From: Hyphomicrobiales bacterium | GTDB taxonomy: Bacteria > Pseudomonadota > Alphaproteobacteria > Rhizobiales > Xanthobacteraceae | DNA: 64,000 bases | Reading direction: 5' to 3' | Assembly: GCA_003135415.1 (NCBI GenBank) | Contig: PLBP01000040.1 | Coordinates: forward strand, 160 to 64,159 | Shown: positions 38,512-46,494 of the stretch, piece by piece | Numbering within the stretch: position 1 is the first letter of the stretch | How the letters are laid out: the number at the start of each line of letters is the position of its first letter | Program-made: the position numbers and the translations under genes | The notes under the pieces: generated by a model | Databases searched by the model: none | Seen by the model: the letters and a program-made list of their open reading frames with translations, nothing else | Told to the model about the DNA's origin: nothing

Positions 38512-38968
38512 ACCAGTGCCCGGTATTTTTCATTGACGCCCACGGCTCCTGCGGAGCCTGCGCGTTGCCTTTTTGCAATAGCTCGATCGAGTGTTTGTCG
38601 GGCGAGCGTATGAAGGCCATGCGGCCGTCGCGCGGCGGCCGGTTGATGACGACACCCGCCTTCATCAGTTTCTCGCAAGTCGCGTAGATGTCGTCGACCT
38701 CGTAGGCGAGGTGGCCGAAATAGCGCGCTTCGCCATAGTCCTCGTCGCCGTCCCAATTATAAGTGAGTTCCACCAGTGGCGCCGCGAATCCCGAAGGCGC
38801 GCTGTTCGCGACCAGGCCTTCATCTTCCGCCCCCGCGAGAAAGACGAGGGTGAAGCGCCCCTGTTCGTTGTCGACCCGGCGCACCTCTTTCAATCCGAAC
38901 TTTTTCACGTAAAAATCGAGCGCGGCGTCAAGATTGCGCACGCGCAGCATAGTGTGAAGATAACGCAT
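38510..38968 (-). CDS. gloA: lactoylglutathione lyase (glyoxalase I)-like
   Basis: A 152-residue VOC-superfamily protein from ATG 38968. It reads RYLHTMLRVRNLDAALDFYV at the N-terminus, as in GloA, with metal-ligand positions expected at that His and at later acidic/His residues (ELTYNWDGDEDYG, GHLAYEVDDI, HSIELLQ). GloA isomerises the methylglyoxal-glutathione hemithioacetal. Length is slightly longer than E. coli GloA. The frame extends upstream to 39130, but the extra residues are not family-like. Confidence 0.88.
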   Translation of the reverse strand: MRYLHTMLRVRNLDAALDFYVKKFGLKEVRRVDNEQGRFTLVFLAGAEDEGLVANSAPSGFAAPLVELTYNWDGDEDYGEARYFGHLAYEVDDIYATCEKLMKAGVVINRPPRDGRMAFIRSPDKHSIELLQKGNAQAPQEPWASMKNTGHW

Positions 38969-39071
38969 GAAAGCCTCGCGGGATAATGATGGCGTCGAAG
39001 GTGGTTCTTGATCGAGGAACTTGGCATGATCGCACCGTTTCGCAACCGCAATATTGAGTGCCTGTGAAATC

Positions 39072-39686
39072 ATGCGCCCGAAGCCAAATCTGCCGAAGCC
39101 GGACCTGTCGAAGCCAGACCTGCCGATCATTTCGTTTCAATCCGCCCGCGGTTGGGGAAAATGGCTTGCGAAACATCACGCTCGCGCGAGCGGTGTCTGG
39201 CTCCATATTTTCAAAAAGGGTTCGGGCGAGGCGACCGTAACCTACGCCGAGGCGCTCGACGAAGCGCTCTGTTTCGGTTGGATCGACAGCCAGGGGCGGG
39301 CCTACGACAAATCATCGTATTTGCAGAAATTCAGTCCGCGCAAGGCCGCGAGCGGCTGGTCGAAAATCAATACCGGCCATGCGAAAAGCGGCTCCGCAAA
39401 GCCGGTCGAATGAAGCCTGCCGGTCTTTGCGGAAATTCAGGCGGCGAAGCGCGACGGACGCTGGAAGCGCGCCTACGATTCCCCCGCGAACGCCAAGGCG
39501 CCCGCCGATTTCCTGAAAGCGTTGGCGAAAAACAAAAAAGCAAAAGCGTTTTTCGGGACGCTCTAAAAGCGCAATAGCTATGCGATTATCTATCGGCTGC
39601 AGACCGCGAAAAAACCCGAGACCCGCGCCGCACGGATGCGGGCTATCATCGAGATGCTGGCAAAGGGCAAAAAGTTTCACCCATGA
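39072..39686 (+). pseudogene. YdeI/OmpD-associated-like (bacteriocin-protection) pseudogene
   Basis: An intact frame starts at ATG 39072 (GWGKWLAKHHARASGVWLHI, DEALCFGWIDSQGRAYDKSS) and stops at 39413. The remainder of the family continues in other frames: EKRLRKAGRMKPAGL after a first shift near 39385, then AKRDGRWKRAYDSPANAKAP after a second near 39435, an in-frame TAA at about 39564-39566 after FFGTL, then SYAIIYRLQTAKKPETRAAR up to the stop 39684-39686. Two frameshifts plus a nonsense codon argue for a decayed gene rather than one sequencing error. The N-terminus also carries a KPDL repeat. Confidence 0.8.
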
Positions 39687-39768
39687 TCTGCTTTCCGCGA
39701 GAGAAGAGATATTGAACGGGCTTCACCGATGACCGCTATACACAAGCGTTTCGATCCGTCCGCCATCA

Positions 39769-39790
39769 CGATCCGCGCCTGCGCGGATCG
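39769..39790. repeat. 22-bp palindrome before the sirtuin gene
   Basis: CGATCCGCGC-CT-GCGCGGATCG is a perfect 10-bp inverted repeat with a 2-bp spacer, 30 bp upstream of the sirtuin start. It could be an operator. Confidence 0.5.
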
Positions 39791-39820
39791 CGACGACCGC
39801 ACCCTACCGGGCAGGGCCGT

Positions 39821-40585
39821 ATGATCGTCAAGGATCGTAACAGCGCTTTTGAGCGCCTCGGCGAATTATTCGCCCAGTCCCGCCGCGGCGTCGCCTTTAC
39901 CGGCGCCGGCATCTCGACCGAGTGCGGCATTCCCGATTTCCGCTCGCCCGGCGGTCTGTGGACCAACAACCAGCCGATTCCCTTCGACGAATTCGTCGCG
40001 AGCCAGGAGATGCGCAACGAAGCCTGGCGGCGAAAGTTCGCGCTGGAAGATCAGTTCCGTTCCGCGAAACCCGGCCGTGGGCACCGGGCGCTGGCGCGGC
40101 TCGTCCGCACCGGCAAGCTCGAAGCCATCATCACGCAGAACATCGACAATCTACACCAGGAGTCTGGCGTGGCGCGAGAGAAGGTGATCGAGTTGCACGG
40201 CAACGGCACCTATGCCCTCTGTCTCGATTGTGCAGCGCGCTACGAGATCGACTGGGTGCGCGAGCGTTTCCAGCAATCCGGCGGCATCGCGCCTAGCTGC
40301 ACCGGCTGCGGCGGCCCGGTGAAATCGGCGACCATTTCCTTCGGCCAGGCGATGCCGGAGCTCGAAATGCAGCGCGCCGAAGAGGAAACGCTCGCCGCCG
40401 ACCTGTTTTTGTCGATCGGCTCCTCTTTGGTGGTATGGCCGGCGGCCGGGTTCCCCGTGATGGCCAAACGAAATGGTGCAGCGCTCATCATCATCAACCG
40501 CGAGCCGACCGATTTCGACCGCATGGCCGATCTCGTCGTCCGCGACGACATCGGCGACGTGTTGGAGCCCTTCCTGGCCGCCTGA
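39821..40585 (+). CDS. cobB: NAD-dependent protein deacylase, Sir2 family
   Basis: A 254-residue sirtuin that removes acyl groups from lysine using NAD+. Motifs are complete: [18 protein letters not shown] for NAD binding, [12 protein letters not shown], the catalytic His in ELHGNG, a zinc site with CLDC and CTGC pairs, and [12 protein letters not shown]. Cytosolic. It has one family-typical domain and no extensions. It follows the pseudogene by 134 bp. Confidence 0.94.
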   Translation: MIVKDRNSAFERLGELFAQSRRGVAFTGAGISTECGIPDFRSPGGLWTNNQPIPFDEFVASQEMRNEAWRRKFALEDQFRSAKPGRGHRALARLVRTGKLEAIITQNIDNLHQESGVAREKVIELHGNGTYALCLDCAARYEIDWVRERFQQSGGIAPSCTGCGGPVKSATISFGQAMPELEMQRAEEETLAADLFLSIGSSLVVWPAAGFPVMAKRNGAALIIINREPTDFDRMADLVVRDDIGDVLEPFLAA

Positions 40586-40722
40586 TGCATTGCGGTGACA
40601 GTCTGCAGGAAACTGTGGCCATACCTCATTTTGGGCTTTGCCGCCGCCAACGCGCTGTTATCTTAAAGGGGACGATTCGGCGTCCGATCCCGGGCGCCAG
40701 AAGCGCGACGTTGGCGGCGTCA

Positions 40723-41319
40723 ATGGGGTCGGATCGGCTGGGGCCTAAGCTCGAAGTCAACGAGCAAGAGGCACGTATCGAGAGTCACACCGAAGAAGCA
40801 CCGGTGGGCTTGGTCGAGATCTCTGGATTCATAAAGTGGTTCGACGTCTCGAAAGGTTACGGCTTCATCGTCCCGGATAACGGCATGCCCGACGTGCTTC
40901 TGCACGTCACCTGTTTGCGCCGCGACGGATTTCAAACCGCCTATGAAGGCGCACGCGTCGTCGCCGAAGTGCAGGAGCGGCAAAAAGGTTTCCAGTGCTT
41001 CCGCGTCGTCTCGATGGACGAGTCGACGGCGATCCATCCTTCGCAGTTGCCGCCGCGCACCCATATTTCCGTCACGCCCACGAGCGGGCTCGAGTGCGCC
41101 TGGGTCAAATGGTTCAACCGACTGCGCGGCTTCGGCTTCCTTACGCGCGGCGAGGGCACGCCCGACATCTTCGTGCACATGGAAACCTTGCGCCGCTTCG
41201 GCCTGACTGAACTTCGCCCGGGCCAGATGGTGCTCGTGCGCTATGGCCCGGGCCCGAAAGGCCTTATGGCCGCCGAAGTTCGCCCCGATACGGCATCGAG
41301 TGCGCCTTCCTCGCACTAA
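40723..41319 (+). CDS. double cold-shock-domain protein
   Basis: A 198-residue protein with two CSDs: the first at about 33-100 ([32 protein letters not shown]) and the second at about 125-190 ([32 protein letters not shown]). RNP1 and RNP2 are recognisable in both. Two-domain cold-shock proteins of this size are typical of Hyphomicrobiales and presumably bind RNA. The frame is open well upstream, but ATG 40723 gives the family length. It is followed by the DUF192 gene after 15 bp. Confidence 0.9.
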   Translation: MGSDRLGPKLEVNEQEARIESHTEEAPVGLVEISGFIKWFDVSKGYGFIVPDNGMPDVLLHVTCLRRDGFQTAYEGARVVAEVQERQKGFQCFRVVSMDESTAIHPSQLPPRTHISVTPTSGLECAWVKWFNRLRGFGFLTRGEGTPDIFVHMETLRRFGLTELRPGQMVLVRYGPGPKGLMAAEVRPDTASSAPSSH

Positions 41320-41334
41320 GGCCAAGCCAGTTTT

Positions 41335-41811
41335 ATGACCCGAATGTTAGCGTCCACTCTTGCGCGCGTGCGTGCCTTGTTGATCGGCGGGGGCCTTATG
41401 CTCGCGGCGTCGATCGCCGCGCACGCTTTGAGCGTCGAGCAGCTCGAAATCGTCACCAAGGACGGCGTGCGGGTGTTCGAGGTCGAGATGGCGGTGACGG
41501 AGGAGGAGCAGGAACAAGGACTGATGTATCGCCGCGAGCTCGCGGACGGAAAAGGCATGCTGTTCGACATGGGCGAGGAGAGGCCGGCAGTGTTCTGGAT
41601 GAAGAACACGTATATGTCGCTCGACATGATCTTTATTCGCGCCGACGGCTCGATCGCGAGCATCGCCGAGAGCACCACGCCGCTGTCGGAGGCGCGCGTC
41701 TATTCCGGCGCTCCCGTGCGGGGCGTGCTCGAAGTGGTGGCGGGTACAGCCAAGCGCTACGGCATCGTGCCGGGCGACAAAGTGGGGCACCGGCTCTTCA
41801 CGGGGCGCTAA
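41335..41811 (+). CDS. DUF192-family exported protein
   Basis: A 158-residue protein with a signal peptide (about 1-32, ALLIGGGLMLAASIAAHA) and a complete DUF192 domain: EVEMAVTEEEQEQGLMYRRE, GKGMLFDMGEERPAVFWMKN and SLDMIFIRADG. The function of DUF192 is not established; it is a periplasmic beta-barrel-like fold. The gene follows the double CSD gene in the same orientation, a pairing often seen in the order, and is followed by repeat copy 3. Confidence 0.88.
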   Translation: MTRMLASTLARVRALLIGGGLMLAASIAAHALSVEQLEIVTKDGVRVFEVEMAVTEEEQEQGLMYRRELADGKGMLFDMGEERPAVFWMKNTYMSLDMIFIRADGSIASIAESTTPLSEARVYSGAPVRGVLEVVAGTAKRYGIVPGDKVGHRLFTGR

Positions 41812-41827
41812 GCTTTCATGGAGTTGT

Positions 41828-41916
41828 CGTCATGGCCGGGCTTATCCCGGCCATCCACGTCTTACTGCTTTGCAGGGAAGAAGGCGTGGATGCCCGGCAC
41901 AGGGCCGGGTATGACG
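41828..41916. repeat. 89-bp palindromic intergenic repeat, copy 3
   Basis: It begins CGTCATGGCCGGGCTTATCC and ends GGCCGGGTATGACG with the inner arms ATCCACGTC and GCGTGGAT, as in the other two copies. Confidence 0.9.
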
Positions 41917-42024
41917 CATGAGAATGATCACATTCCAGCATAAACTGGTTTGGCTTCCCGCCTTGCGGGCGGAAGGCACGGCGGTGTAATCGATAGCCGG
42001 ACGTCCGCCGTATGGTCGTCATGG

Positions 42025-42101
42025 CGGGGCATAGCGCAGTCTGGTAGCGCACCTGGTTTGGGACCAGGGGGTCGCAGGTTCAAATCCTGCTGCCCCGACC
42101 A
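42025..42101 (+). tRNA. tRNA-Pro (TGG)
   Basis: Acceptor CGGGGCA pairs with TGCCCCG, anticodon arm CCTGG-TTTGGGA-CCAGG with anticodon TGG, T-arm GCAGGTTCAAATCCTGC, discriminator A and encoded CCA. Confidence 0.97.
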
Positions 42102-42221
42102 GCCTTCGCTCTTCGAGCTTCGGGTGGCTTACGCCAGTAACCAAAGCTGAAGGCGTAGGATGCCCTTCGAAGCTCCCGAAGGGAGCGAAGGAGGGCGGGA
42201 GTAGCGTAAATTAGGACACGG
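42102..42221. repeat. intergenic inverted repeat with CCTTCGCTC arms
   Basis: CCTTCGCTC near 42104 pairs with GAGCGAAGG near 42185, with shorter inner palindromes (CTTCGAAGCTCCCGAAGGGAG). It looks like a further dispersed hairpin element between tRNA-Pro and the complex I gene. Confidence 0.5.
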
Positions 42222-42542
42222 GTGAGCGAGAAGGCGATGTTAGCGAGGATTTACAAGCCGGCCCGCAACGCGATGCAATCGGGCAGTGCCAACACCAAGC
42301 AGTGGGCGCTCGACTTCGAGCCGGAGACGCCGCGCGAGATCGAGCCTTTGATGGGCTGGACCGCTTCGAGCGACATGAAGCAGGAGCTGCGTTTGCGTTT
42401 CGACAGCAAGGAAGAGGCGGTCGCCTATTGCGAGCGCCACGGCATTCCGTATCAGGTGTCCGAGCCCAACGCGCCCGCGCGCAAGAAAATCGCCTATTCA
42501 GACAATTTCGCCTACAGACGCCTCGATCCGTGGACACACTGA
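42222..42542 (+). CDS. NADH dehydrogenase accessory subunit, ETC complex I NDUFS4-like
   Basis: A 106-residue protein of the ETC complex I subunit conserved region family (18 kDa/NDUFS4), an accessory subunit of alphaproteobacterial and mitochondrial complex I. Landmarks are ARIYKPARNAMQSGSANTKQW, then EPLMGWTASSDMKQELRLRF and EEAVAYCERHGIPYQV. GTG 42222 has AGGA five bases upstream; ATG 42237 is an alternative giving MLARIYKP. Tail YSDNFAYRRLDPWTH is family-typical. tRNA-Arg, the island target, follows after 9 bp. Confidence 0.9.
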   Translation: MSEKAMLARIYKPARNAMQSGSANTKQWALDFEPETPREIEPLMGWTASSDMKQELRLRFDSKEEAVAYCERHGIPYQVSEPNAPARKKIAYSDNFAYRRLDPWTH

Positions 42543-42551
42543 AAATTCCGT

Positions 42552-42627
42552 GGCCCCGTAGCTCAGGGGATAGAGCAACAGCCTTCTAAGCTGTGGGTCG
42601 CAGGTTCGAATCCTGCCGGGGTCGCCA
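42552..42627 (+). tRNA. tRNA-Arg (TCT), integration target
   Basis: Acceptor GGCCCCG pairs with CGGGGTC (one G-T), anticodon arm ACAGC-CTTCTAA-GCTGT with anticodon TCT, T-arm GCAGGTTCGAATCCTGC, discriminator G and encoded CCA. Its last 49 bases are repeated exactly at 59581-59629, so an element integrated in the 3' half and rebuilt the tRNA. Confidence 0.97.
42579..42627 (+). repeat. attL: 49-bp direct repeat within tRNA-Arg
   Basis: The 49 bases from CAGCCTTCTAAGCTG in the anticodon arm to the CCA end are identical to attR. This is the usual crossover region of tRNA-targeting tyrosine integrases. Confidence 0.95.
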
Positions 42628-42666
42628 GCTTTTCAATGACTTAGGTCAAAAAGTCGACCGCAATCC

Positions 42667-42684
42667 TTGTCGCAGCGTGTCGCA
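42667..42684 (-). promoter_or_regulatory. candidate integrase arm-type sites, left pair 1
   Basis: Two TGTCGC hexamers 10 bp apart (42668-42673, 42678-42683), reading TTGTCGC-agcg-TGTCGCA, 40 bp inside attL and in the inverted orientation relative to the right-end pair. Confidence 0.4.
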
Positions 42685-42714
42685 ACCGTTCCCGTCTCGT
42701 TTCAATGGGTTACA

Positions 42715-42969
42715 ATGACCGGCGGCAACTCCGTGCGACAAGTGCGCGACATGCGGGGGTCGCGAAGCGGTTGCTGTGTCGTCTTTGGTCACCATGGAAG
42801 CTTTCCCGAGCCAAAGCGGCAGTTCGCCTTTCGTTGGTTGCGTGAGAAGGAAAAAGCGAGCGAGCTTCGAGAGGCGCAAATGTATCGCTACGTGCGGTCG
42901 ACATTGTATGCAGCCGTCGCGTCGGTGATAGTGGGCGTCGTCGGCGTGATTGTGACTTGGATGCGGTAG
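42715..42969 (+). CDS. small membrane protein (start uncertain)
   Basis: The convincing part is the end of the frame: RWLREKEKASELREAQMYRY, a charged helix, followed by one membrane segment (LYAAVASVIVGVVGVIVTW). This helix-plus-single-TM layout is common for small proteins in mobile regions. The upstream part overlaps the candidate arm-type sites and looks non-coding, so the true start may be further in. The given start is ATG 42715. Confidence 0.4.
   Translation: MTGGNSVRQVRDMRGSRSGCCVVFGHHGSFPEPKRQFAFRWLREKEKASELREAQMYRYVRSTLYAAVASVIVGVVGVIVTWMR
42735..42751 (+). promoter_or_regulatory. candidate integrase arm-type sites, left pair 2
   Basis: GCGACAAGTGCGCGACA: two GCGACA hexamers 11 bp apart. 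It matches the right-end pair (59527-59543, GCGACAAGGGTGCGACA) at 15 of 17 positions. Confidence 0.45.
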
Positions 42970-43079
42970 AAGAACATCAAAATTGAGCGGTTGCGCGTTT
43001 TTCGTGCGCATCCGCTAAGGTCTATCGGTTCGCCTTGCGACGCTAGTGCTACCGCATATCGTCAAACGAGGGATGCGCC

Positions 43080-43556
43080 TTGGTCAGCATACAAGATCAA
43101 TTCACCGCTGTGTTAAACGCCCCGATCCCGTTTGGTCTTGCCTTGATTGCTTTTTGGTTTGCAATCTGGCGTGCGATGGTATGGCGCTACGGAGGAATTA
43201 TTGATCTATGGAAGACGATGCATCAACTTGCAACTACAGAAGCAGTAGCGGCTAAGGCGAAGCAAATCGAACTTGAAGCAACGGTGAAATCGCTGACGGC
43301 CGACGCTTCCAAGTTGCAGAAGGAAGCAGAGGGGAACGCCAAACTAAAGCCTCTCATACTCGACCTTTCTACCTCCGCGTCGACTGCAAGCGCACAACTG
43401 GCTGAGCTTCGTACGGCCAACAATGCCGTCTCTGCCGCTTTGAGTCGCGCGCCGACCGGAATTTTTAGATTTGGCGGCGAGCAAGTTGGGCCGGTTTTTG
43501 TGCCCGAGGATCATAAGCCCAAAAATAAGGAAAATCAGAAATTTGAATTGAAATAG
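43080..43556 (+). CDS. membrane-anchored coiled-coil protein
   Basis: A 158-residue protein. A membrane segment near the N-terminus (about 15-34, IPFGLALIAFWFAIWRAMVW) is followed by a long Ala/Glu/Lys/Leu helix with coiled-coil character (about 50-130) and a polar tail. Start is TTG 43080, supported by GAGGG seven bases upstream; no in-frame ATG lies before the membrane segment. No family recognised. It precedes the secreted protein gene by 18 bp. Confidence 0.65.
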   Translation: MVSIQDQFTAVLNAPIPFGLALIAFWFAIWRAMVWRYGGIIDLWKTMHQLATTEAVAAKAKQIELEATVKSLTADASKLQKEAEGNAKLKPLILDLSTSASTASAQLAELRTANNAVSAALSRAPTGIFRFGGEQVGPVFVPEDHKPKNKENQKFELK

Positions 43557-43574
43557 CATTACCGGAGCACAAAG

Positions 43575-44084
43575 ATGATCTGTCACGCCACACGCATTGC
43601 TGTTTTAGCGGTCGCATTTACCTGCTGGTTTTCTGCATCAGAAGCTCAGGCTGCAATGGGGCTGACATGTTCTGATTGGCTCAACGCTCGCGCCCACATG
43701 CGCATCGACGAACGCACAGGCAGGGCAGTGGCGGTAAACCCTCCTGGTGCACCTCCCGTAAGCGAGGAAGTCGATGATAACGCGGCTAAGCTCAACTTCT
43801 ATGTCGCTGGGATTGTCGAGACTTTGAACCGGCTGGATCAGTGGCTATCTAAAATTGCGGAAGCGCCAGGCGTCCAGCTACCTGCCACGGTCACCGTACC
43901 ATCTATGTTGGATGCGGTAGAGAAGTTCTGCCGTGGCGGGCTACAGATAGATTCTCGCAACTACGATGCTCTCGATATTGTTAGCCAGCAAGAACAAGCG
44001 TTGGTGTTATTGCGTGTCCACGTGATCCAGACACTCATAGAAAAGTTCATGGAAGCTGGACGGCGCGAGGGGGCGCGACGGTAG
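43575..44084 (+). CDS. secreted protein of unknown function
   Basis: A 169-residue protein with a signal peptide (about 1-26, IAVLAVAFTCWFSASEAQA) and a mature part starting AMGLTCSDWLNARAHMRID, with two Cys that could pair (CSDW, FCRGG). The layout resembles HdeA/Rap1a-type small periplasmic proteins (a conserved Cys-containing helix, a second Cys about 80 residues later), but I cannot assign it. GGAG precedes the ATG by eight bases. Confidence 0.7.
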   Translation: MICHATRIAVLAVAFTCWFSASEAQAAMGLTCSDWLNARAHMRIDERTGRAVAVNPPGAPPVSEEVDDNAAKLNFYVAGIVETLNRLDQWLSKIAEAPGVQLPATVTVPSMLDAVEKFCRGGLQIDSRNYDALDIVSQQEQALVLLRVHVIQTLIEKFMEAGRREGARR

Positions 44085-44273
44085 CGGCTTGCCCGCTATC
44101 AAGGCGTAAGCCGACCTGCTCGCAATTTCATAAGCCGTCCAGATTCTGTGCGCTCGACAGCGCAATTCCAGAACTTCTTCGGAAGGCCTGCCAGCATCAT
44201 CCGCAGCCGCCATTTCATTACGCGCGCGTGTGAGTTGTTCCCGAAGTTCCTTTGCACTGCATTTCTCGTTCAT
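44007..44273 (-). CDS. small helical protein
   Basis: An 88-residue protein from ATG 44273, which has the strong site GAGGAGCAGTT in front. It is largely helical and charged (SAKELREQLTRARNEMAAAD, PSEEVLELRCRAHRIWTAYE). Its 3' end overlaps the end of the convergent secreted-protein gene by 78 bp, which is unusual and lowers confidence somewhat. No family recognised. Confidence 0.55.
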   Translation of the reverse strand: MNEKCSAKELREQLTRARNEMAAADDAGRPSEEVLELRCRAHRIWTAYEIASRSAYALIAGKPLPSRPLAPSSFHELFYECLDHVDTQ

Positions 44274-44550
44274 AACTGCTCCTCTGTGAATCAAATCTGA
44301 TTTTAAGTATGCGCTGCTGGCACGCTCAAACAAGCCTGGCTGATGAAAAAAAGCGCCGCGTTTGACGCCATGGCCAAACGAAGGCTAATAATGGCCTTTA
44401 CATCCTTGGAGCCGACCAGATCGCAGGTATCCAAGGCGACGCTCCGGCGTCCGTTCGCGGCAAGGCAAGGCATGGCCTCTGTTCGAGGCGACGTGGTTCG
44501 AGCGTGATCTGGGGACCCCGTCACCTCTCCTCAACATCAGGAGAGTGAAC

Positions 44551-44886
44551 ATGCAAAATATCAGTGAAAAGGCGCTCGACCAACGTGCGCGCCGAGCAGC
44601 GCGTCGCGTTGGCTTGCTTGCTCGCAAGTCGCGCTGGCGGGCGAACAGCATTGACAACCTCGGCGGTTTCCAAATCGTCGATCCGTCCAACAATTTCATC
44701 GTGGACGGATCGAGGTTCGATCTGTCGGCGACAGATGTCATGGCCTACAGCTCCGACGACATAATCGGGCCAAGTGAAAAAAAGCGGCGGCGGCATGCCT
44801 CCAACCTCCTCATCCGAAAATGGAAAGAGGACGAATGGAGGGAACCGCCGCCGCCTATCGCGCGCCCAGCCTTGCAAATCTTCTAA
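44551..44886 (+). CDS. small conserved-looking basic protein
   Basis: A 111-residue protein from ATG 44551 with AGGAGAG five bases upstream. N-terminal half: DQRARRAARRVGLLARKSRW, then SIDNLGGFQIVDPSNNFIVD and GSRFDLSATDVMAY. Short proteins with this RVGL-ARKSRW / GGF-IVDP pattern occur in rhizobial accessory regions; function unknown. The C-terminus is charged and Pro-rich. Confidence 0.65.
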   Translation: MQNISEKALDQRARRAARRVGLLARKSRWRANSIDNLGGFQIVDPSNNFIVDGSRFDLSATDVMAYSSDDIIGPSEKKRRRHASNLLIRKWKEDEWREPPPPIARPALQIF

Positions 44887-45004
44887 TGGAAAGCCCGAGC
44901 GATCCAAGGCAGCAACCAAGCGGACCAAGGCGAGCACGTAAATTGTTGTTAGAATGTCGATTGGATTATCGCGTCAAGTGCGGCCCATATAAGAAAGCGG
45001 TCTA

Positions 45005-45247
45005 ATGAAGATTTTCAGTTTGTTCTTTGACTGGTTTGTGTTGTTACCAGCCGGTCTCATCGACTATTTGATCGCGGGAGTTATTGGCGTAGCGCCTTTT
45101 CCGGCCACCCTGATGACATGGCACTGGACTATTAAATTTTTTGAACCCATTGACCCCTCACTCGGCCGCCATGACTTTCCTGGAAAGCCGAGGGAATTTA
45201 TGACGGGGGTCATTGTTATGTTCGCGATCATGAAAACGACAGACTAG
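45005..45247 (+). CDS. small membrane protein
   Basis: An 80-residue hydrophobic protein with two likely membrane segments: about 4-28 (FSLFFDWFVLLPAGLIDYLI) and near the C-terminus (FMTGVIVMFAIM). The ribosome site is weak. No family recognised. Confidence 0.5.
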   Translation: MKIFSLFFDWFVLLPAGLIDYLIAGVIGVAPFPATLMTWHWTIKFFEPIDPSLGRHDFPGKPREFMTGVIVMFAIMKTTD

Positions 45248-45411
45248 CGCAGCGCCTATGTGCACTCGATATTCATTGACGAAGGGACAGGCCGCGATCC
45301 TCGCGTTCAGTAAGTACGCCAACTGATAGGGCGTTAAGACGTCATCGGCCTCTTGAAAACGGGCTTTTGAAAATCGTCCTGACTGGCGAGCAAAAGGACA
45401 AAGCAGGCGCA

Positions 45412-45516
45412 TCAGTTTGAGAAAAGTCGCCGAGCATACACAATCCCTCCGGCGATGATTGCGCCTAGAATTGCGAATCCAACTGCATCTGAGGTCCAGT
45501 AGTGTGTAAGCCATTC
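45412..45516 (-). CDS. possible 35-residue membrane microprotein
   Basis: A frame ending TGA at 45412-45414 encodes EWLTHYWTSDAVGFAILGAI and IAGGIVYARRLFSN: one clear membrane segment with a positive end. The only start is a GTG without a good ribosome site, so it may instead be the remnant of a longer gene. The frame reads open back to a TAG about 60 bp further upstream. Confidence 0.3.
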   Translation of the reverse strand, partial: EWLTHYWTSDAVGFAILGAIIAGGIVYARRLFSN

Positions 45517-45541
45517 CACAAACGGCCATGCGAATCTGAAA

Positions 45542-45645
45542 CTAGCGATGGTAAAACCAAACTAAAATTCCTGCTGCGGCCCAACCAGCATTGAGAAAAG
45601 CAACGCAATTTGATGCTCACGCTTCCAATTATACGGATTGATCAT
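45542..45645 (-). pseudogene. frameshifted small membrane microprotein
   Basis: ATG 45645 (AAGGA six bases upstream) starts MINPYNWKREHQIALLFS and stops at 45562. In the next frame the same region reads FLNAGWAAAGILVWFYHR up to a stop at 45542-45544, giving one smooth membrane segment if a single base is restored near CTTTTCTCAATG. This looks like a one-base deletion in a protein of about 34 residues. Confidence 0.35.
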
Positions 45646-45654
45646 TTGCAATCC

Positions 45655-46002
45655 TTAATAGCTCGGTACGCGATTCACTCTACAATCAAAGCGACCTTTG
45701 ATCGAGGCATTATAGAATCGACCCATCGAATCGGCGCTTAACAGTGACGCGACTGTACCGCTGTCGATTTCGCAATAGTGGTAATAAGTTCCATTCAAGC
45801 TAATGACCATATAGTTGTTTGAATGGTCATAGCAGACGCGCCTAACAAGGCTGCTACGATCAAAATTCGTGCACGAAAAATATTTTAGATCAATAGGTCC
45901 GCGATATTTCACGTCAACAATCTCGGATGAGAATTTAGATATGCCGAAAAGAACTAGCGCAACAAATCCACCGATTAAAAGCACCTTCGGTATCCGTCCC
46001 AT
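45655..46002 (-). CDS. membrane-anchored KTSC-domain protein
   Basis: A 115-residue protein: a membrane anchor at about 5-24 (PKVLLIGGFVALVLFGI) and a C-terminal KTSC domain of about 60 residues. The domain shows the YxY hallmark in NGTYYHYCEID, followed by VASLLSADSMGRFYNASIKG. KTSC was named from the C-terminus of some lysyl-tRNA synthetases and also occurs alone; its role is unknown. It starts 3 bp after the next gene upstream (46006-46479). Confidence 0.72.
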   Translation of the reverse strand: MGRIPKVLLIGGFVALVLFGISKFSSEIVDVKYRGPIDLKYFSCTNFDRSSLVRRVCYDHSNNYMVISLNGTYYHYCEIDSGTVASLLSADSMGRFYNASIKGRFDCRVNRVPSY

Positions 46003-46005
46003 GAT

Positions 46006-46479
46006 TTAATACCGATCAGGTGGGTCGCGATCATCAAATTCTTCTTGTAATTCTTGGGCCGTTTTGGCGAACCAACTCTCGCCAATATTCGCTGCGGCTA
46101 ATTCTCCGTAGAGCAAAATGCAAACTTCGGAATTTTCCGGCTGAACAAGTGCATAGGACTTTTGCTGTTGCGAGAGGGTTACAAAATATCGCCTTGCGGC
46201 CTCATCAAAAGCCCATGCACCCGCTACCTTGCTAGGCGCAAGCACTCGCTGCGAATTAGAGTCCCTTTCCAGCAGTTCTACTGTGTGATCCTCGCGAAAC
46301 GTTATTTCCTTCGTGCCATCAAACGACTGCATTGGAGAGCAAGCATCAATCTGCATCCAGCCCGGAGTAGGTGGCGGCTTTGGAACAGGCTTGGCTATTT
46401 TTGAAGGTCCACTTGTAACCATTACATATACAACGCAAGCGCCGCCAGCAAAAAGTAAAAATTTAATCCATGGTTTCAT
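46006..46479 (-). CDS. membrane-anchored protein of unknown function
   Basis: A 157-residue protein from ATG 46479. It has an N-terminal membrane segment (about 3-22, PWIKFLLFAGGACVVYVMV), a Pro-rich linker (KPVPKPPPTPG) and a periplasmic-facing domain with two Cys (DACSPMQ, EVCILLYGE) and the pattern FREDHTVELLERD. It precedes the KTSC gene with a 3-bp gap and follows the 46495 gene closely; all are leftward. Confidence 0.6.
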   Translation of the reverse strand: MKPWIKFLLFAGGACVVYVMVTSGPSKIAKPVPKPPPTPGWMQIDACSPMQSFDGTKEITFREDHTVELLERDSNSQRVLAPSKVAGAWAFDEAARRYFVTLSQQQKSYALVQPENSEVCILLYGELAAANIGESWFAKTAQELQEEFDDRDPPDRY

Positions 46480-46494
46480 CTTCAACCCAACAAT

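Noticed and set aside
45158-45529. Leftward frame of 123 codons
   Set aside because: The hydrophobic microprotein signal lies in a different frame of the same region.
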